From positions 1-46,057 of the IMG/VR virus record IMGVR_UViG_3300005529_000056: DNA of 46,057 nt; one strand, 5' to 3'. Shown piece after piece: positions 24,197-31,319 of this stretch. The DNA comes from a virus. The first letter of the stretch is position 1. Every line of letters starts with the position of its first letter. The position numbers and the translations under genes are program-made. The notes beneath the pieces were generated by a model. That model saw only the letters and a list, made by a program, of their open reading frames with translations. It was not told the DNA's origin and made no database searches.

Positions 24197-24514
24197 TTAC
24201 CTCTTTCTGTCTCGTCTGTTGACGAGAGCGCCCAATTCATGAACCAACCCATCAAGTTCTCGAAGTGAGGTCTCGATGGTCGGGGGAAGGCCGCAAAAGC
24301 CGTCGGTTTCTAAGAGGGTCTTGAGACGTATTCGGACTCGGAGTAGATCGCGAGCGACGTCGGTTAGGTTGGAGCGTTTGTTAATGACTCGAAGAGATTT
24401 GAGTTTATATCCCCCAAAAATTGTGAGTTGGGAGACAACACGTGAAGCCTGAAGTCGGGATCGGGCCTCGTATTCGAATAATGTCCCGTCACTGAAGACT
24501 GCTCTATATCTCAT
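24197..24514 (-). CDS. Hypothetical protein (105 aa)
   Basis: ATG 24514 follows AGAAGGAG, so I prefer it to the longer frame from 24580. The N-terminal strands MRYRAVFSDGTLFEYEARS resemble small phage proteins that fold as a beta-hairpin sheet. The C-terminus is a basic helix (LVNRRDRKR). Function unknown. Confidence 0.5.
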   Translation of the reverse strand: MRYRAVFSDGTLFEYEARSRLQASRVVSQLTIFGGYKLKSLRVINKRSNLTDVARDLLRVRIRLKTLLETDGFCGLPPTIETSLRELDGLVHELGALVNRRDRKR

Positions 24515-24516
24515 GT

Positions 24517-24720
24517 TCAAGACTCCTTCTCTCTTTGAACTTTCTTTTCGCGACCAAATTTTCGGCGAGGGTTTTTGCATCTTCGAAGGAACGAAATTTC
24601 TGATACTCTCCCCACTTTTCTAACTTTGAGGACTGTATTAGGGTCCCCACTCCAGACCATCCAGAATTCAGAAGTCTCTTTTTGTTTGTTGATCTTTTGA
24701 CTCTTTTCTTGTTTCTTCAT
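24517..24720 (-). CDS. Small basic hypothetical protein (67 aa)
   Basis: ATG 24720 is preceded by GGAGGTG and overlaps the stop of the 41-aa gene upstream (ATGA). The middle holds EFWMVWSGDPNTVLKVRKVG and the ends are Lys/Arg/Glu-rich. No family recognised. Confidence 0.5.
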   Translation of the reverse strand: MKKQEKSQKINKQKETSEFWMVWSGDPNTVLKVRKVGRVSEISFLRRCKNPRRKFGREKKVQREKES

Positions 24721-24842
24721 GACCACCTCCAATTTCCTGTTTTTTTGACAGTGACTTGTCCTAGGGATTCAAGTCTCTCTATTGTCGAGAGAAGAAGCCA
24801 ACAACGGAAACGTTCGTTGATGATGACCTCGAAAAGTTTCAT
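24717..24842 (-). CDS. 41-aa protein downstream of the lysozyme
   Basis: Begins MKLFEVIINERFRCWLLLST. Both ends use ATGA overlaps: its ATG shares bases with the lysozyme stop, and its TGA with the next ATG. That double coupling makes a real gene likely. The short hydrophobic stretch (CWLLL) is too brief for a clear membrane helix. Function unknown; its position next to the lysozyme hints at a lysis-related role. Confidence 0.5.
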   Translation of the reverse strand: MKLFEVIINERFRCWLLLSTIERLESLGQVTVKKTGNWRWS

Positions 24843-25285
24843 TCTTTGAACCCAGGATATTCACCGGTGGATATCATGTGGGCTATGTCGTCGACCCTAG
24901 TAGGTTGTACTTCTTGAGCCCACTGCGAATTGCGTATTTCCCTAGCCGCCTTTTCCCAGTCTTTCTGTTGAATCGCCTTGATCGTCTCGACGAATTTGTC
25001 AAGACCTGCTGTCCCGAGATTGAATGCCAAGTCTCGTATGGCATCACATTGAGCTTCAGTTGCGTAGTATAACATCTCGACAAACCAATCACGCTTCCAA
25101 AGCTGGCGCTCGACCTCGGCAAGGTCACTCTCAAGGAGAGAATCTATAATAGGGGAAGGAAGACCGTGGATTGAGAGATTATGCCCTACGCCGATAGTTA
25201 TGAAGCCTTTGGTGTCGGTATAAGGAAATCGACGGATTCCTTCATGTGTTATGAGGAGATTTTTTAATGCTGAGTTTGTTTTCAT
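24839..25285 (-). CDS. T4-type lysozyme (GH24 endolysin)
   Basis: The catalytic triad spacing equals that of T4 lysozyme: Glu15 in THEGIRRF, Asp24 in YTDTKG and Thr30 in FITIGVGHNL (T4: Glu11, Asp20, Thr26). 148 aa, no signal peptide, so it would need a holin to reach the peptidoglycan. It is encoded in the early block on the strand opposite the holin and spanin candidates. It cleaves the MurNAc-GlcNAc bond at lysis. Confidence 0.9.
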   Translation of the reverse strand: MKTNSALKNLLITHEGIRRFPYTDTKGFITIGVGHNLSIHGLPSPIIDSLLESDLAEVERQLWKRDWFVEMLYYATEAQCDAIRDLAFNLGTAGLDKFVETIKAIQQKDWEKAAREIRNSQWAQEVQPTRVDDIAHMISTGEYPGFKE

Positions 25286-25316
25286 CTTTTTGACCTTCTT
25301 ATTTGGTGTGAAGCAA

Positions 25317-25772
25317 TTATCTGTCAGACACAGCCTTTCGTGCCGCGTCTATATCGGCGAACATTTGTGTTAATTGTGTGTTTAGTGCGCGCGCCTCGGC
25401 TTCCGACAACCAGATTGTCCGCACGGCATCCTTGCCGGTCGGGTACGTCGCGAGCTTTCCTCGCTGCACCACAATCAGGGTCGATACTGGTTCGCTGCTG
25501 TCGAAACTGACCGCGAGACCTGTTTCGGCATCGGCTGCCTGTTGCCACTTTATTACTTGCGTAATTGTCAATGTACCCATCTGTCTTAATCCCTCTGACT
25601 CCGGACATTTTGAATTCTCGCAGACTTGACTGAAGTAATGTGGGTATACGTGGTTACCCGCAAGACATTCTTCAGTCAGGTCCGGAGAGCCACAATCCAA
25701 ACACCACGCTCCTGGCCAACCACTGAATCTGTGATTTGTTTTTGGATATTCGGTTATCATGTCATAATACAT
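25317..25772 (-). CDS. Zinc-finger / unknown two-part protein (151 aa)
   Basis: The N-terminal half has cysteines in GAWCLDCGSPDLTEECLAG and VCENSKCPE, probably a zinc-binding unit. The C-terminal half (ITQVIKWQQAADAETGLAVS onward) lacks cysteines and its DNA is visibly richer in CG dinucleotides, as if joined from another source. ATG 25772 has GAGG nine bases upstream. No known family for either half. Confidence 0.5.
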   Translation of the reverse strand: MYYDMITEYPKTNHRFSGWPGAWCLDCGSPDLTEECLAGNHVYPHYFSQVCENSKCPESEGLRQMGTLTITQVIKWQQAADAETGLAVSFDSSEPVSTLIVVQRGKLATYPTGKDAVRTIWLSEAEARALNTQLTQMFADIDAARKAVSDR

Positions 25773-26112
25773 TATTCCGAACCTCATTAGTCCATTTACC
25801 TACGAGCCAACGAAGATCGTCCAAGTTTGGATTTAGCATGGTTATCAAACGTAGAGGAGAGCACGAAGGAAACCCAAGAATGACTAGAGTCTCTCGGGAC
25901 CAAACATTCAGAACCAAATCGGTTTTGGCAAGGGACCACTTCAACGTCATGTGATCACTTGCCAGATCGTCGCACAGAGCAGTAAATTCAGGAAGATAAT
26001 CAAAGTCGTCGGGCAGCAAAACTAAAACTTGCGCCACATTCTCAAACACTGAGACAGGTGGTTTGTGCTTACGGACCATTTCCATTATCCCGTGAAAAAT
26101 TTCGCCCCTCAT
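25762..26112 (-). CDS. Hypothetical protein (116 aa)
   Basis: I choose ATG 26112 (MRGEIFHG) because GGAG lies seven bases upstream; the longer frame would overlap the previous gene. Contains VFENVAQVLVLLPDDFDYLP and LDDLRWLVGKW. No motif recognised. Ends inside the start of the zinc protein that follows. Confidence 0.5.
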   Translation of the reverse strand: MRGEIFHGIMEMVRKHKPPVSVFENVAQVLVLLPDDFDYLPEFTALCDDLASDHMTLKWSLAKTDLVLNVWSRETLVILGFPSCSPLRLITMLNPNLDDLRWLVGKWTNEVRNNVL

Positions 26113-26125
26113 ACCTGTGCTCCAC

Positions 26126-26521
26126 TCAAGCAAGAAGATCGTCAATGACCTCATCCTCGTCGCTTTCTTCGTCCCAGAATATTCCGGTTTCGAGAAGGAA
26201 AGCTATTTGGTCAAAGGTTAGTTTATGTGTGTCATTTGCCGTGCCGAGGATGTCACACGAACCCTTTTTCAGTCCGAGGGCGGTTTTCAGCACCTCGGGA
26301 AGTTGGTAGAGTTCGTCGAGATATGATACGGCGTCTATAGAAGAGACAAACTCTTGAGCTTCGTCTGGAAGTAGTATATGGCATGCAACCCCCATACAAC
26401 AAAATGCTTCCTGTCGTTCTTTTCCTTCTCCATGAAGAAGGTGTAGATAACCAACTCCCTGTCGGTATGGTCCATGCCTAAGTCCCTCAATCCACTTTTG
26501 ACGCGCCTCTCTTCTAGTCAT
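26126..26521 (-). CDS. FCC-type phage protein, paralogue B (131 aa)
   Basis: The pattern MTRREARQKWIEGLRHGPYR, GYLH, AFCCMGVACHILL and LTFDQIAFLLETGIFW is shared with the gene at 28857..29288, so the two are paralogues. Similar proteins (W..ALRSG.Y.Q, YCCLGVLCDL) are frequent in phages but have no known function. The paired cysteines and His suggest metal binding. The C-terminus is acidic. Confidence 0.65.
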   Translation of the reverse strand: MTRREARQKWIEGLRHGPYRQGVGYLHLLHGEGKERQEAFCCMGVACHILLPDEAQEFVSSIDAVSYLDELYQLPEVLKTALGLKKGSCDILGTANDTHKLTFDQIAFLLETGIFWDEESDEDEVIDDLLA

Positions 26522-26554
26522 AATTTACTCCCTTTTTCCTCCTTCAGGTCGTTT

Positions 26555-26827
26555 TTAGACATTCCCATAATAAATTTGCACGGTCTTTTGTGCGGACCGT
26601 GCAAGGATCTGTTCAAGAGTTTTGACCATTGTCCATTTCCCGTGGGGAAAGTTACGGGATGAGTCTTTGAGGTGTTTGACAAGTTCGAGGAGCCAGGCCA
26701 GGGTCCGGACCTCGGACATTTCTTCAATGGAGAAGTCAAATTCGTTTGCGATTTTGTAGAGAGCTGATAGACTCTCCGGCCGCAACTCTATCGACAAATC
26801 TACGTGAGGGGCAGTGCCGTTTTTCAT
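26555..26827 (-). CDS. Hypothetical protein (90 aa)
   Basis: ATG 26827 is preceded by GAGGAG, which is itself the coding sequence for the Glu-Glu of the upstream protein's EEIG tail. Helical, with ELRPESLSALYKIANEFDFS. No family recognised. Confidence 0.5.
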   Translation of the reverse strand: MKNGTAPHVDLSIELRPESLSALYKIANEFDFSIEEMSEVRTLAWLLELVKHLKDSSRNFPHGKWTMVKTLEQILARSAQKTVQIYYGNV

Positions 26828-26828
26828 C

Positions 26829-27197
26829 TCAACCAATCTCCTCTATTTTATTCGCGTCTATTGACGACGATTTACTCTTTGTCTCAGAAAAAGTAGGTTT
26901 TGATCGTGGTTGATGTCCTTCGCCCATGACTACGAAGTGCTTGTCGCGGGCAAAATAATCACCCCGAAAACCGCAGGTACAGTAATAAATTTCCTTCAAT
27001 TGGTGTTCTGCCTCGACAGCGGCCCGCCATCTTTGATTGGACTCTCTAAGTCCGGATTCAAGGGGGGTGATTACGAATTGGTAATAATGATCGGGACACA
27101 TCCCCGAAGTCTCGTCAAACCCCATTTTGCCGCAGAACTGGGTGCAGGGACCAGAGGGCTTGGCGAGGGTTGTGGAGTGGAAGAATTTACTTTTCAT
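26829..27197 (-). CDS. Zinc-finger protein with EEIG tail, paralogue B
   Basis: Cysteine clusters CTQFCGKMGFDETSGMCPDH (about 18-37) and YYCTCGFRG (about 72-80) suggest two zinc sites. The shared segment VITPL and the layout match the gene at 29290..29646, so they are paralogues. The basic, Ser/Lys-rich linker ends DANKIEEIG. It lies two genes upstream of FCC paralogue B; the other copy lies directly upstream of FCC paralogue A. Confidence 0.65.
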   Translation of the reverse strand: MKSKFFHSTTLAKPSGPCTQFCGKMGFDETSGMCPDHYYQFVITPLESGLRESNQRWRAAVEAEHQLKEIYYCTCGFRGDYFARDKHFVVMGEGHQPRSKPTFSETKSKSSSIDANKIEEIG

Positions 27198-27459
27198 GTC
27201 TTTTACTCAAGTGATTAATCATAGAATTACGTCGTTTGACGCAATCAAGATATACGAGAAAGACCGCCTTGATTTGTTCTTGAGTCGGTTGGAGAATCCC
27301 CTCTCTTTGACAGTAGAGATGAAGTGACTCTTCCCCAAGGGCCTCGATCCAAAGACGGAGCATGTCCTTGGCTTCGTTCAAGAGCCTGTCTACGTAGGTC
27401 GGGGTAGGCTCGTGGGTTCGAAGAAATTCGCGATATTGTTCAGGGGTGAAAAGTGGCAT
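27187..27459 (-). CDS. Helical hypothetical protein (90 aa)
   Basis: CGAGGTGAG precedes ATG 27459. Predominantly helical (EQYREFLRTHEPTPTYVDRL). Its 3' end overlaps the start of the zinc-finger gene by about ten bases. No family recognised. Confidence 0.5.
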   Translation of the reverse strand: MPLFTPEQYREFLRTHEPTPTYVDRLLNEAKDMLRLWIEALGEESLHLYCQREGILQPTQEQIKAVFLVYLDCVKRRNSMINHLSKRHEK

Positions 27460-27473
27460 TTCTCACCTCGCGA

Positions 27474-28247
27474 TCATCCAATTTCGTCAAGATCATTGGC
27501 ATCTTTACGAATTCTCCCTCTTGGGTAATTAGCCCTCATTCGGGAACCTTTTGGGGGAGTTGCGTTGGAGAAGTTCACAGTGTTCGAGGCATATTGTGGG
27601 GGTGGTGGAGGCGGTGGAGGAGGTGTCTTCCAATTTCTCCAAGCCGGATCGCTTGTTGGTTTATAACTTGCTTGAGGAGTCTCGATTTCTCCAAAGAGAC
27701 GATCGAGTACTTCTGCTCTCTTGATCCCGTATTGGATCATGAGTTGGTTCGCCTTGGCAAAGGCAATCTGTTCTTCCTCTGGACTAGAACCGTTTTTCTG
27801 GTTACGTCTCCTCAGGTGGATGATTATTTTTATCTTCTTACAACGAGGGCAATTGTCGTCGAATTCACTTGAGAAGAAGTTTGTCGAACAATTGGGGCGA
27901 TGTTTCAAAGGTTCAGAAAGGGGAGTTGTCGAGGTCGAGGATTGAGAAGATTGAGGGGTGCGTTTGAGGAAGACCTTGAATGAACCATTATTTTCGTCCT
28001 CAATTTTGAACTCGATCCCTTGAGTCTTTAAGTCTCGTCGAAGGTCGTGGAAAGATGAAGCGAGTTCTTTGTGAAGAATGGACTGTTCATTAAACTCTCT
28101 CTCCGCAGCGATGACTAAACGTTGGGCTGTGCTGAGTTTATCGCGGGCAGATTTAACGTCCAGACGAGATAAAGATAACGAAAGATATTTTTCCCGAATG
28201 AGTCTGACGACTGTCTGATCGTCTAAAAAGTTTGTATAATGAGTCAT
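27474..28247 (-). CDS. Coiled-coil / zinc / polyproline protein ending in DEIG
   Basis: Residues 1-85 are a coiled coil (SARDKLSTAQRLVIAAEREF); 110-145 contain NCSTNFFSSEFDDNCPRCKK, a zinc-binding pattern; a run of about nine prolines follows near residue 215; the basic linker then ends DANDLDEIG. ATG 28247 overlaps neither neighbour; the frame also has a TTG six bases earlier. Directly downstream of the vWA gene, so the two may form a complex. Function unknown. Confidence 0.55.
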   Translation of the reverse strand: MTHYTNFLDDQTVVRLIREKYLSLSLSRLDVKSARDKLSTAQRLVIAAEREFNEQSILHKELASSFHDLRRDLKTQGIEFKIEDENNGSFKVFLKRTPQSSQSSTSTTPLSEPLKHRPNCSTNFFSSEFDDNCPRCKKIKIIIHLRRRNQKNGSSPEEEQIAFAKANQLMIQYGIKRAEVLDRLFGEIETPQASYKPTSDPAWRNWKTPPPPPPPPPQYASNTVNFSNATPPKGSRMRANYPRGRIRKDANDLDEIG

Positions 28248-28249
28248 CT

Positions 28250-28864
28250 TCAACCCAAGGTGATGACGTTCTTCGTCGGCGCGGGCAGGGAAAGTAATTG
28301 GTTGATCTTGCCACCGAGGAGAAGAGGATTGTTTTGGGCGATGTCATATTCAACATATCGCCCGCCCCCGATGTTCGCGAGTTCGCGCATTAGATCTTTG
28401 GCTCGAACTGCATTTGAGTCTCCGATGAACATTGTGTCAATGACACAATCTTCAGCAAGGGCCTTTGCCGGTCTTAAGATTCGCTCGAAACCCCCATCAG
28501 ACTCTCCGTCAGAAATTACGAGTACATGGATGGGTTCGAGCTCCTTCGCCCGAATGAGGGCTTTGTCGAGACGGGTGCCACCACGGGGTTCGGGAATGAG
28601 GTCAGCGTCGACTTCTTCCCAATTGGAGTCGAAGGCTAGAACATGGATCTGACCCACGAGTGGGGCAAGGGCATCGCGGAGACAGTCAATACACCGACGC
28701 CCATCCTTGGCGGGGCCGGCCATTGAATAAGAGACGTCGGCTAAGACGAGATCGGCCCCTTTCGGGGTGATCTTGGTCATCAAGGCTCGCTGTTCGCGAG
28801 AGAGGAGTTGACCATCGGAGGTCTTGATGATCGAGTTTCGAAGTGTGACTTCGTTTTTACTCAT
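28250..28864 (-). CDS. von Willebrand factor A domain protein
   Basis: A complete metal-ion-dependent adhesion site is visible: DVSYS (43-47), the Thr of GGTRLD (97) and the Asp of VISDG (119). Strands and helices alternate as in vWA folds (ADLVLADVSYSM, IHVLAFDSN, IHVLVISDGESD, CVIDTMFIGD). At 204 aa it is little more than the domain, with no membrane anchor. In bacteria, free vWA proteins usually work with partner ATPases or zinc proteins. Here its neighbours are a zinc/coiled-coil protein and an FCC protein. Ends ITLG. Confidence 0.8.
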   Translation of the reverse strand: MSKNEVTLRNSIIKTSDGQLLSREQRALMTKITPKGADLVLADVSYSMAGPAKDGRRCIDCLRDALAPLVGQIHVLAFDSNWEEVDADLIPEPRGGTRLDKALIRAKELEPIHVLVISDGESDGGFERILRPAKALAEDCVIDTMFIGDSNAVRAKDLMRELANIGGGRYVEYDIAQNNPLLLGGKINQLLSLPAPTKNVITLG

Positions 28865-29288
28865 TGTTTTCTTCCTCTTTTTCGTTTTTGTTCTTTTTTG
28901 CTTGTGCTTTCAGGTCTTCAAGAAGTGGGGCGATGTCGACGTCTTCCGGAGCGTCACTCCAGAATAGCCCCGTCTCGAGTAGATAAGCGATTTGTCCGAA
29001 GGTCAGTTTTTCTTTGTCGTTGAGACATATTAGAATACTGATTTTTTTCTGGTCTAGACCGAGTATCTCAGCGAGTTGTGGTGGCATCGATCCGCCCTCA
29101 CCGAGATATGTCATAACTTGGGTACCGACGTCATATTCGACCAAGTCGTAAATGAATAGGTCACACGCGACGCCCAGACAACAGAAAGTAGGTTCTCTGG
29201 ATTGATCATGTAAATACCCATGACCTTGCTCGTAGTTCCCTGAATGTAATGCGTCGATCCACAGTTGACGAGCTTGTTTTCTGGTCAT
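28857..29288 (-). CDS. FCC-type phage protein, paralogue A (143 aa)
   Basis: Starts at ATG 29288 (MTRKQARQLWIDALHSGNYE), four bases after the zinc-finger stop region. Shared with the 26126..26521 protein: GYLH, TFCCLGVACDL and LTFGQIAYLLETGLFW. The C-terminal tail is Lys/Glu-rich and overlaps the vWA start. Function unknown in both copies. Confidence 0.65.
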   Translation of the reverse strand: MTRKQARQLWIDALHSGNYEQGHGYLHDQSREPTFCCLGVACDLFIYDLVEYDVGTQVMTYLGEGGSMPPQLAEILGLDQKKISILICLNDKEKLTFGQIAYLLETGLFWSDAPEDVDIAPLLEDLKAQAKKNKNEKEEENNE

Positions 29289-29289
29289 T

Positions 29290-29646
29290 TTACCCAATCT
29301 CTTCGATTTCGTTGGCCTCGACTTTGACGAAGCGTTTATCTTGACCATTCCGACTTGTCTTCTTCGCCGTGGGGCCAGGGCAGTCGGGGAGATGTGAAAT
29401 CATGGCGAGGCCGGTCTTGAACCTCTCCCCACAGACACATATGTGGAAGAGATTAAGATTGTTGTGGGAGTAGTGGGAGAGAAGTTCAAGCTTGGCCGTA
29501 AGCTCCGCGTCGATACGGGAAATCTCCTTGAATGTGGCCTCGCGAAGTTTGATCAGAGGCGTGATGACCAGTTTGTTGAAACAGGATTCACACTTCTGAT
29601 CGTAGAGTTCGATGGAAATTCGACTGCACGCACTACAGGGTTTCAT
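29290..29646 (-). CDS. Zinc-finger protein with EEIG tail, paralogue A
   Basis: ATG 29646 is preceded by GAGGAG. CSACSRISIELYDQKCESC (about 4-22) forms one zinc site, and CVCGERFKTGLAMISHLPDC forms a second, C2HC-like site. Shares VITPL and overall layout with 26829..27197. The basic linker ends VEANEIEEIG. The Glu-Glu codons lie ahead of the next ATG and may also serve as its ribosome site. Confidence 0.65.
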   Translation of the reverse strand: MKPCSACSRISIELYDQKCESCFNKLVITPLIKLREATFKEISRIDAELTAKLELLSHYSHNNLNLFHICVCGERFKTGLAMISHLPDCPGPTAKKTSRNGQDKRFVKVEANEIEEIG

Positions 29647-29745
29647 TTCTTTGACTCCTCTCTTTTCGTTTCTCAATCGTTGGTTCCTGCCCATGGGAAA
29701 GAGCTTAGCATAGAAGGGGCGCTAATGGAAGATGGGCTCTTTGTA

Positions 29746-30132
29746 TTAGGGAATCTTATATCGGTCTATTTCTGGAAAAAGTGAGAGACCTCGATTGAAG
29801 TCCATTTTGATAGACCAAGAATGGAGTTCTTCGTTAGACGCGGTGAGGAGCCGGTGACGAATGATCTTTGGATCAAAGCCGAGGGCGAGACAGATCCAGG
29901 AGAAGGAAAATGGGGTGTCGGGGTAGTCACAGAGAATCCAGTCCCTAGCCGCGATGCCGAATCGGTGAGTGGGGGCGAGAGTAAGATCGAAGATTGCACT
30001 TTGGAGAACGGAGAGAAAAAGGCGGCCTAGGGTAGGATCGAGGTTTGCCTTGTTGTTATAAGGCGAACGGAGGGAACAGAAAGAAAGAATGTCGAATTGT
30101 GAGTCGTTTTCATCAGCACCTTTTTTGATCAT
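29746..30132 (-). CDS. Hypothetical protein (128 aa)
   Basis: GAGGAAG lies upstream of ATG 30132. The segment RDWILCDYPDTPFSFSWICLALGFDP resembles a phage protein of unknown function that I have seen near replication genes. The rest is helical. The stretch 29647-29745 after it holds nothing I can recognise. Confidence 0.5.
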   Translation of the reverse strand: MIKKGADENDSQFDILSFCSLRSPYNNKANLDPTLGRLFLSVLQSAIFDLTLAPTHRFGIAARDWILCDYPDTPFSFSWICLALGFDPKIIRHRLLTASNEELHSWSIKMDFNRGLSLFPEIDRYKIP

Positions 30133-30160
30133 TTTTTGTCTTCCTCTAGGTTTGACGTCT

Positions 30161-30451
30161 TTAATTTAGATCGTTGTTTAAGTCGTCGTCGAGAAGCGGA
30201 TCGCGGGGAAGGGTCAGGAGTTGTTGCCCGAGATAGTTATGATTTTGGTCAAGGAGCATTTGACCGGTGGGAAGATCAAGGGATTCTTCGTTGGTAGAGA
30301 ATTGACCAGAGGGAAGTGAGAGAATGTTGGTTATTTGGTTGTTATTCGAGTCAAAAATTGTGAGAGAGGAGTCGGTGGGACCGAAGGCGAAGTCTGGGAA
30401 TGAGAAGATATGCAAAATGCATAATGAGATAAAGAGTGGACGAAGTTTCAT
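30161..30451 (-). CDS. Small exported protein (96 aa)
   Basis: The first 24 residues form a signal peptide: two basic residues, then hydrophobic LFISLCILHIFSF, ending FAFG. The mature part is Leu/Asn/Asp-rich with no cysteine. Being expressed early and exported, it may act in the host envelope, for example in exclusion. The dispersed palindrome site 4 lies within its signal-peptide codons. Confidence 0.5.
   Translation of the reverse strand: MKLRPLFISLCILHIFSFPDFAFGPTDSSLTIFDSNNNQITNILSLPSGQFSTNEESLDLPTGQMLLDQNHNYLGQQLLTLPRDPLLDDDLNNDLN
30409..30423. repeat. Dispersed 15-bp palindrome, site 4
   Basis: TATGCAAAATGCATA, arms of six bases with one base changed from the consensus. It lies at the 5' end of the exported-protein gene. 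The downstream flank ATAATGAG matches sites 5 and 2. Confidence 0.65.
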
Positions 30452-30453
30452 GT

Positions 30454-30708
30454 CTAATCCTCCGACCCATCACCAAACATTCCACCCGACGTCACGACGC
30501 CAACTCGAACGAGACGTTCTTCAAGACCTGGGGCCTGATCGATGATCTGTCCGATCGATCGATAACTCGGACTCTGAAGTACTTGGGCTCGGATCCACTC
30601 GCTGACCGATAACTGTTCACGATCGGCGGCAAGGCGGATTCGGGCTCGTTCGGGACTGGTGAAATAGACGGGAAACTGTTTCTTTGGCTGAACCTTTTTT
30701 ATGGGCAT
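30454..30708 (-). CDS. Ribbon-helix-helix DNA-binding protein
   Basis: 84 aa. The strand KQFPVYFTSPERARIRLAA followed by QLSVSEWIRAQVLQ is typical of an Arc/MetJ-type ribbon-helix-helix fold. ATG 30708 follows the sequence AGGAGAAAAGAA. First gene of a transcription unit with its own promoter (30747..30775). A good candidate for the regulator that binds one of the palindrome families in this window; which one cannot be told from sequence. Confidence 0.7.
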   Translation of the reverse strand: MPIKKVQPKKQFPVYFTSPERARIRLAADREQLSVSEWIRAQVLQSPSYRSIGQIIDQAPGLEERLVRVGVVTSGGMFGDGSED

Positions 30709-30746
30709 TTCTTTTCTCCTTTTTGTCGGTGGATGGAGATGGGATG

Positions 30747-30775
30747 AGGGTAGCAGGATGAAAGGGAGAGGTCAA
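30747..30775 (-). promoter_or_regulatory. Putative promoter for the RHH gene
   Basis: Minus strand TTGACC (30775-30770), 17-base spacer, TACCCT (30752-30747). The -35 box is good and the -10 box weak, so an activator may be needed. The 25-bp repeat shared with 18363..18387 lies immediately upstream. Confidence 0.4.
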
Positions 30776-30780
30776 TTGCT

Positions 30781-31180
30781 TGGAATAGAAAAATTTGCTT
30801 CTAATAGAGATAATCCATTTACGACCTTCTAAGCATCCTCTTATCGACTTAGAAAAGACGCTCTAAGCCAAGTCGCTAAGCGACTGCATTTACATGTCAT
30901 AAAAATCTCTTTCCCCCTCTTGGCGGCGGGCCTAGGGCGTTGGTTTGGGGCCTCTGTCTTTATATATATGTTTATATATATTACTTTATATATATACTTA
31001 TATATATACATATATATAAACAATATAAGAGACAAGAAGGGAGCGTCATACGGAGAGAGACCTGAATCTGGGATGAGGGCCGAAGGGGGAGAGAAAGAAG
31101 TTGATGACATGTTTATGACATGCCTAGGCGATCGCTCTAAGGGAGTCTTGATCAACCTCATAAAAACCCCCTAAAGAGCC
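30781..31180. other. Candidate replication origin (AT tract with repeats)
   Basis: Gene-free stretch holding: the 25-bp repeat at 30781-30805; a perfect palindrome AGTCGCTAAGCGACT (30871-30885); CATGTCAT (30893-30900) and two direct copies of its inverse ATGACATG (31104-31111, 31115-31122, 11-base period); and an alternating A/T tract of about 65 bases (30959-31022). Short repeated sites beside an easily melted tract are typical of origins. No DnaA box was seen. Confidence 0.4.
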
Positions 31181-31234
31181 TTCTCAAAAGAGGAAAAATT
31201 GTTGACCTACGAAACTAATTCCGAAATTGGAGAC

Positions 31235-31277
31235 AAAAAAATAGGGGACTGAGGTTCTTTGACGAACCCCAGTCCCC
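31235..31277 (-). terminator. Rho-independent terminator
   Basis: Read on the minus strand: a 14-base stem with one mismatch (31277-31264 pairs with 31257-31244), loop of six, followed by TATTTTTTTG. It ends the single-gene transcript of 31320..31841, separating it from the rest of the early block. Confidence 0.85.
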
Positions 31278-31319
31278 ACCGGTCTTCTTTGGGTTTTTTG
31301 AGAAGCCGGCTTTTTGGGC

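Noticed and set aside
30920-31161. Frames coding Tyr/Ile repeats through the A/T tract
   Set aside because: They are translations of an alternating TA sequence and look artificial on both strands.
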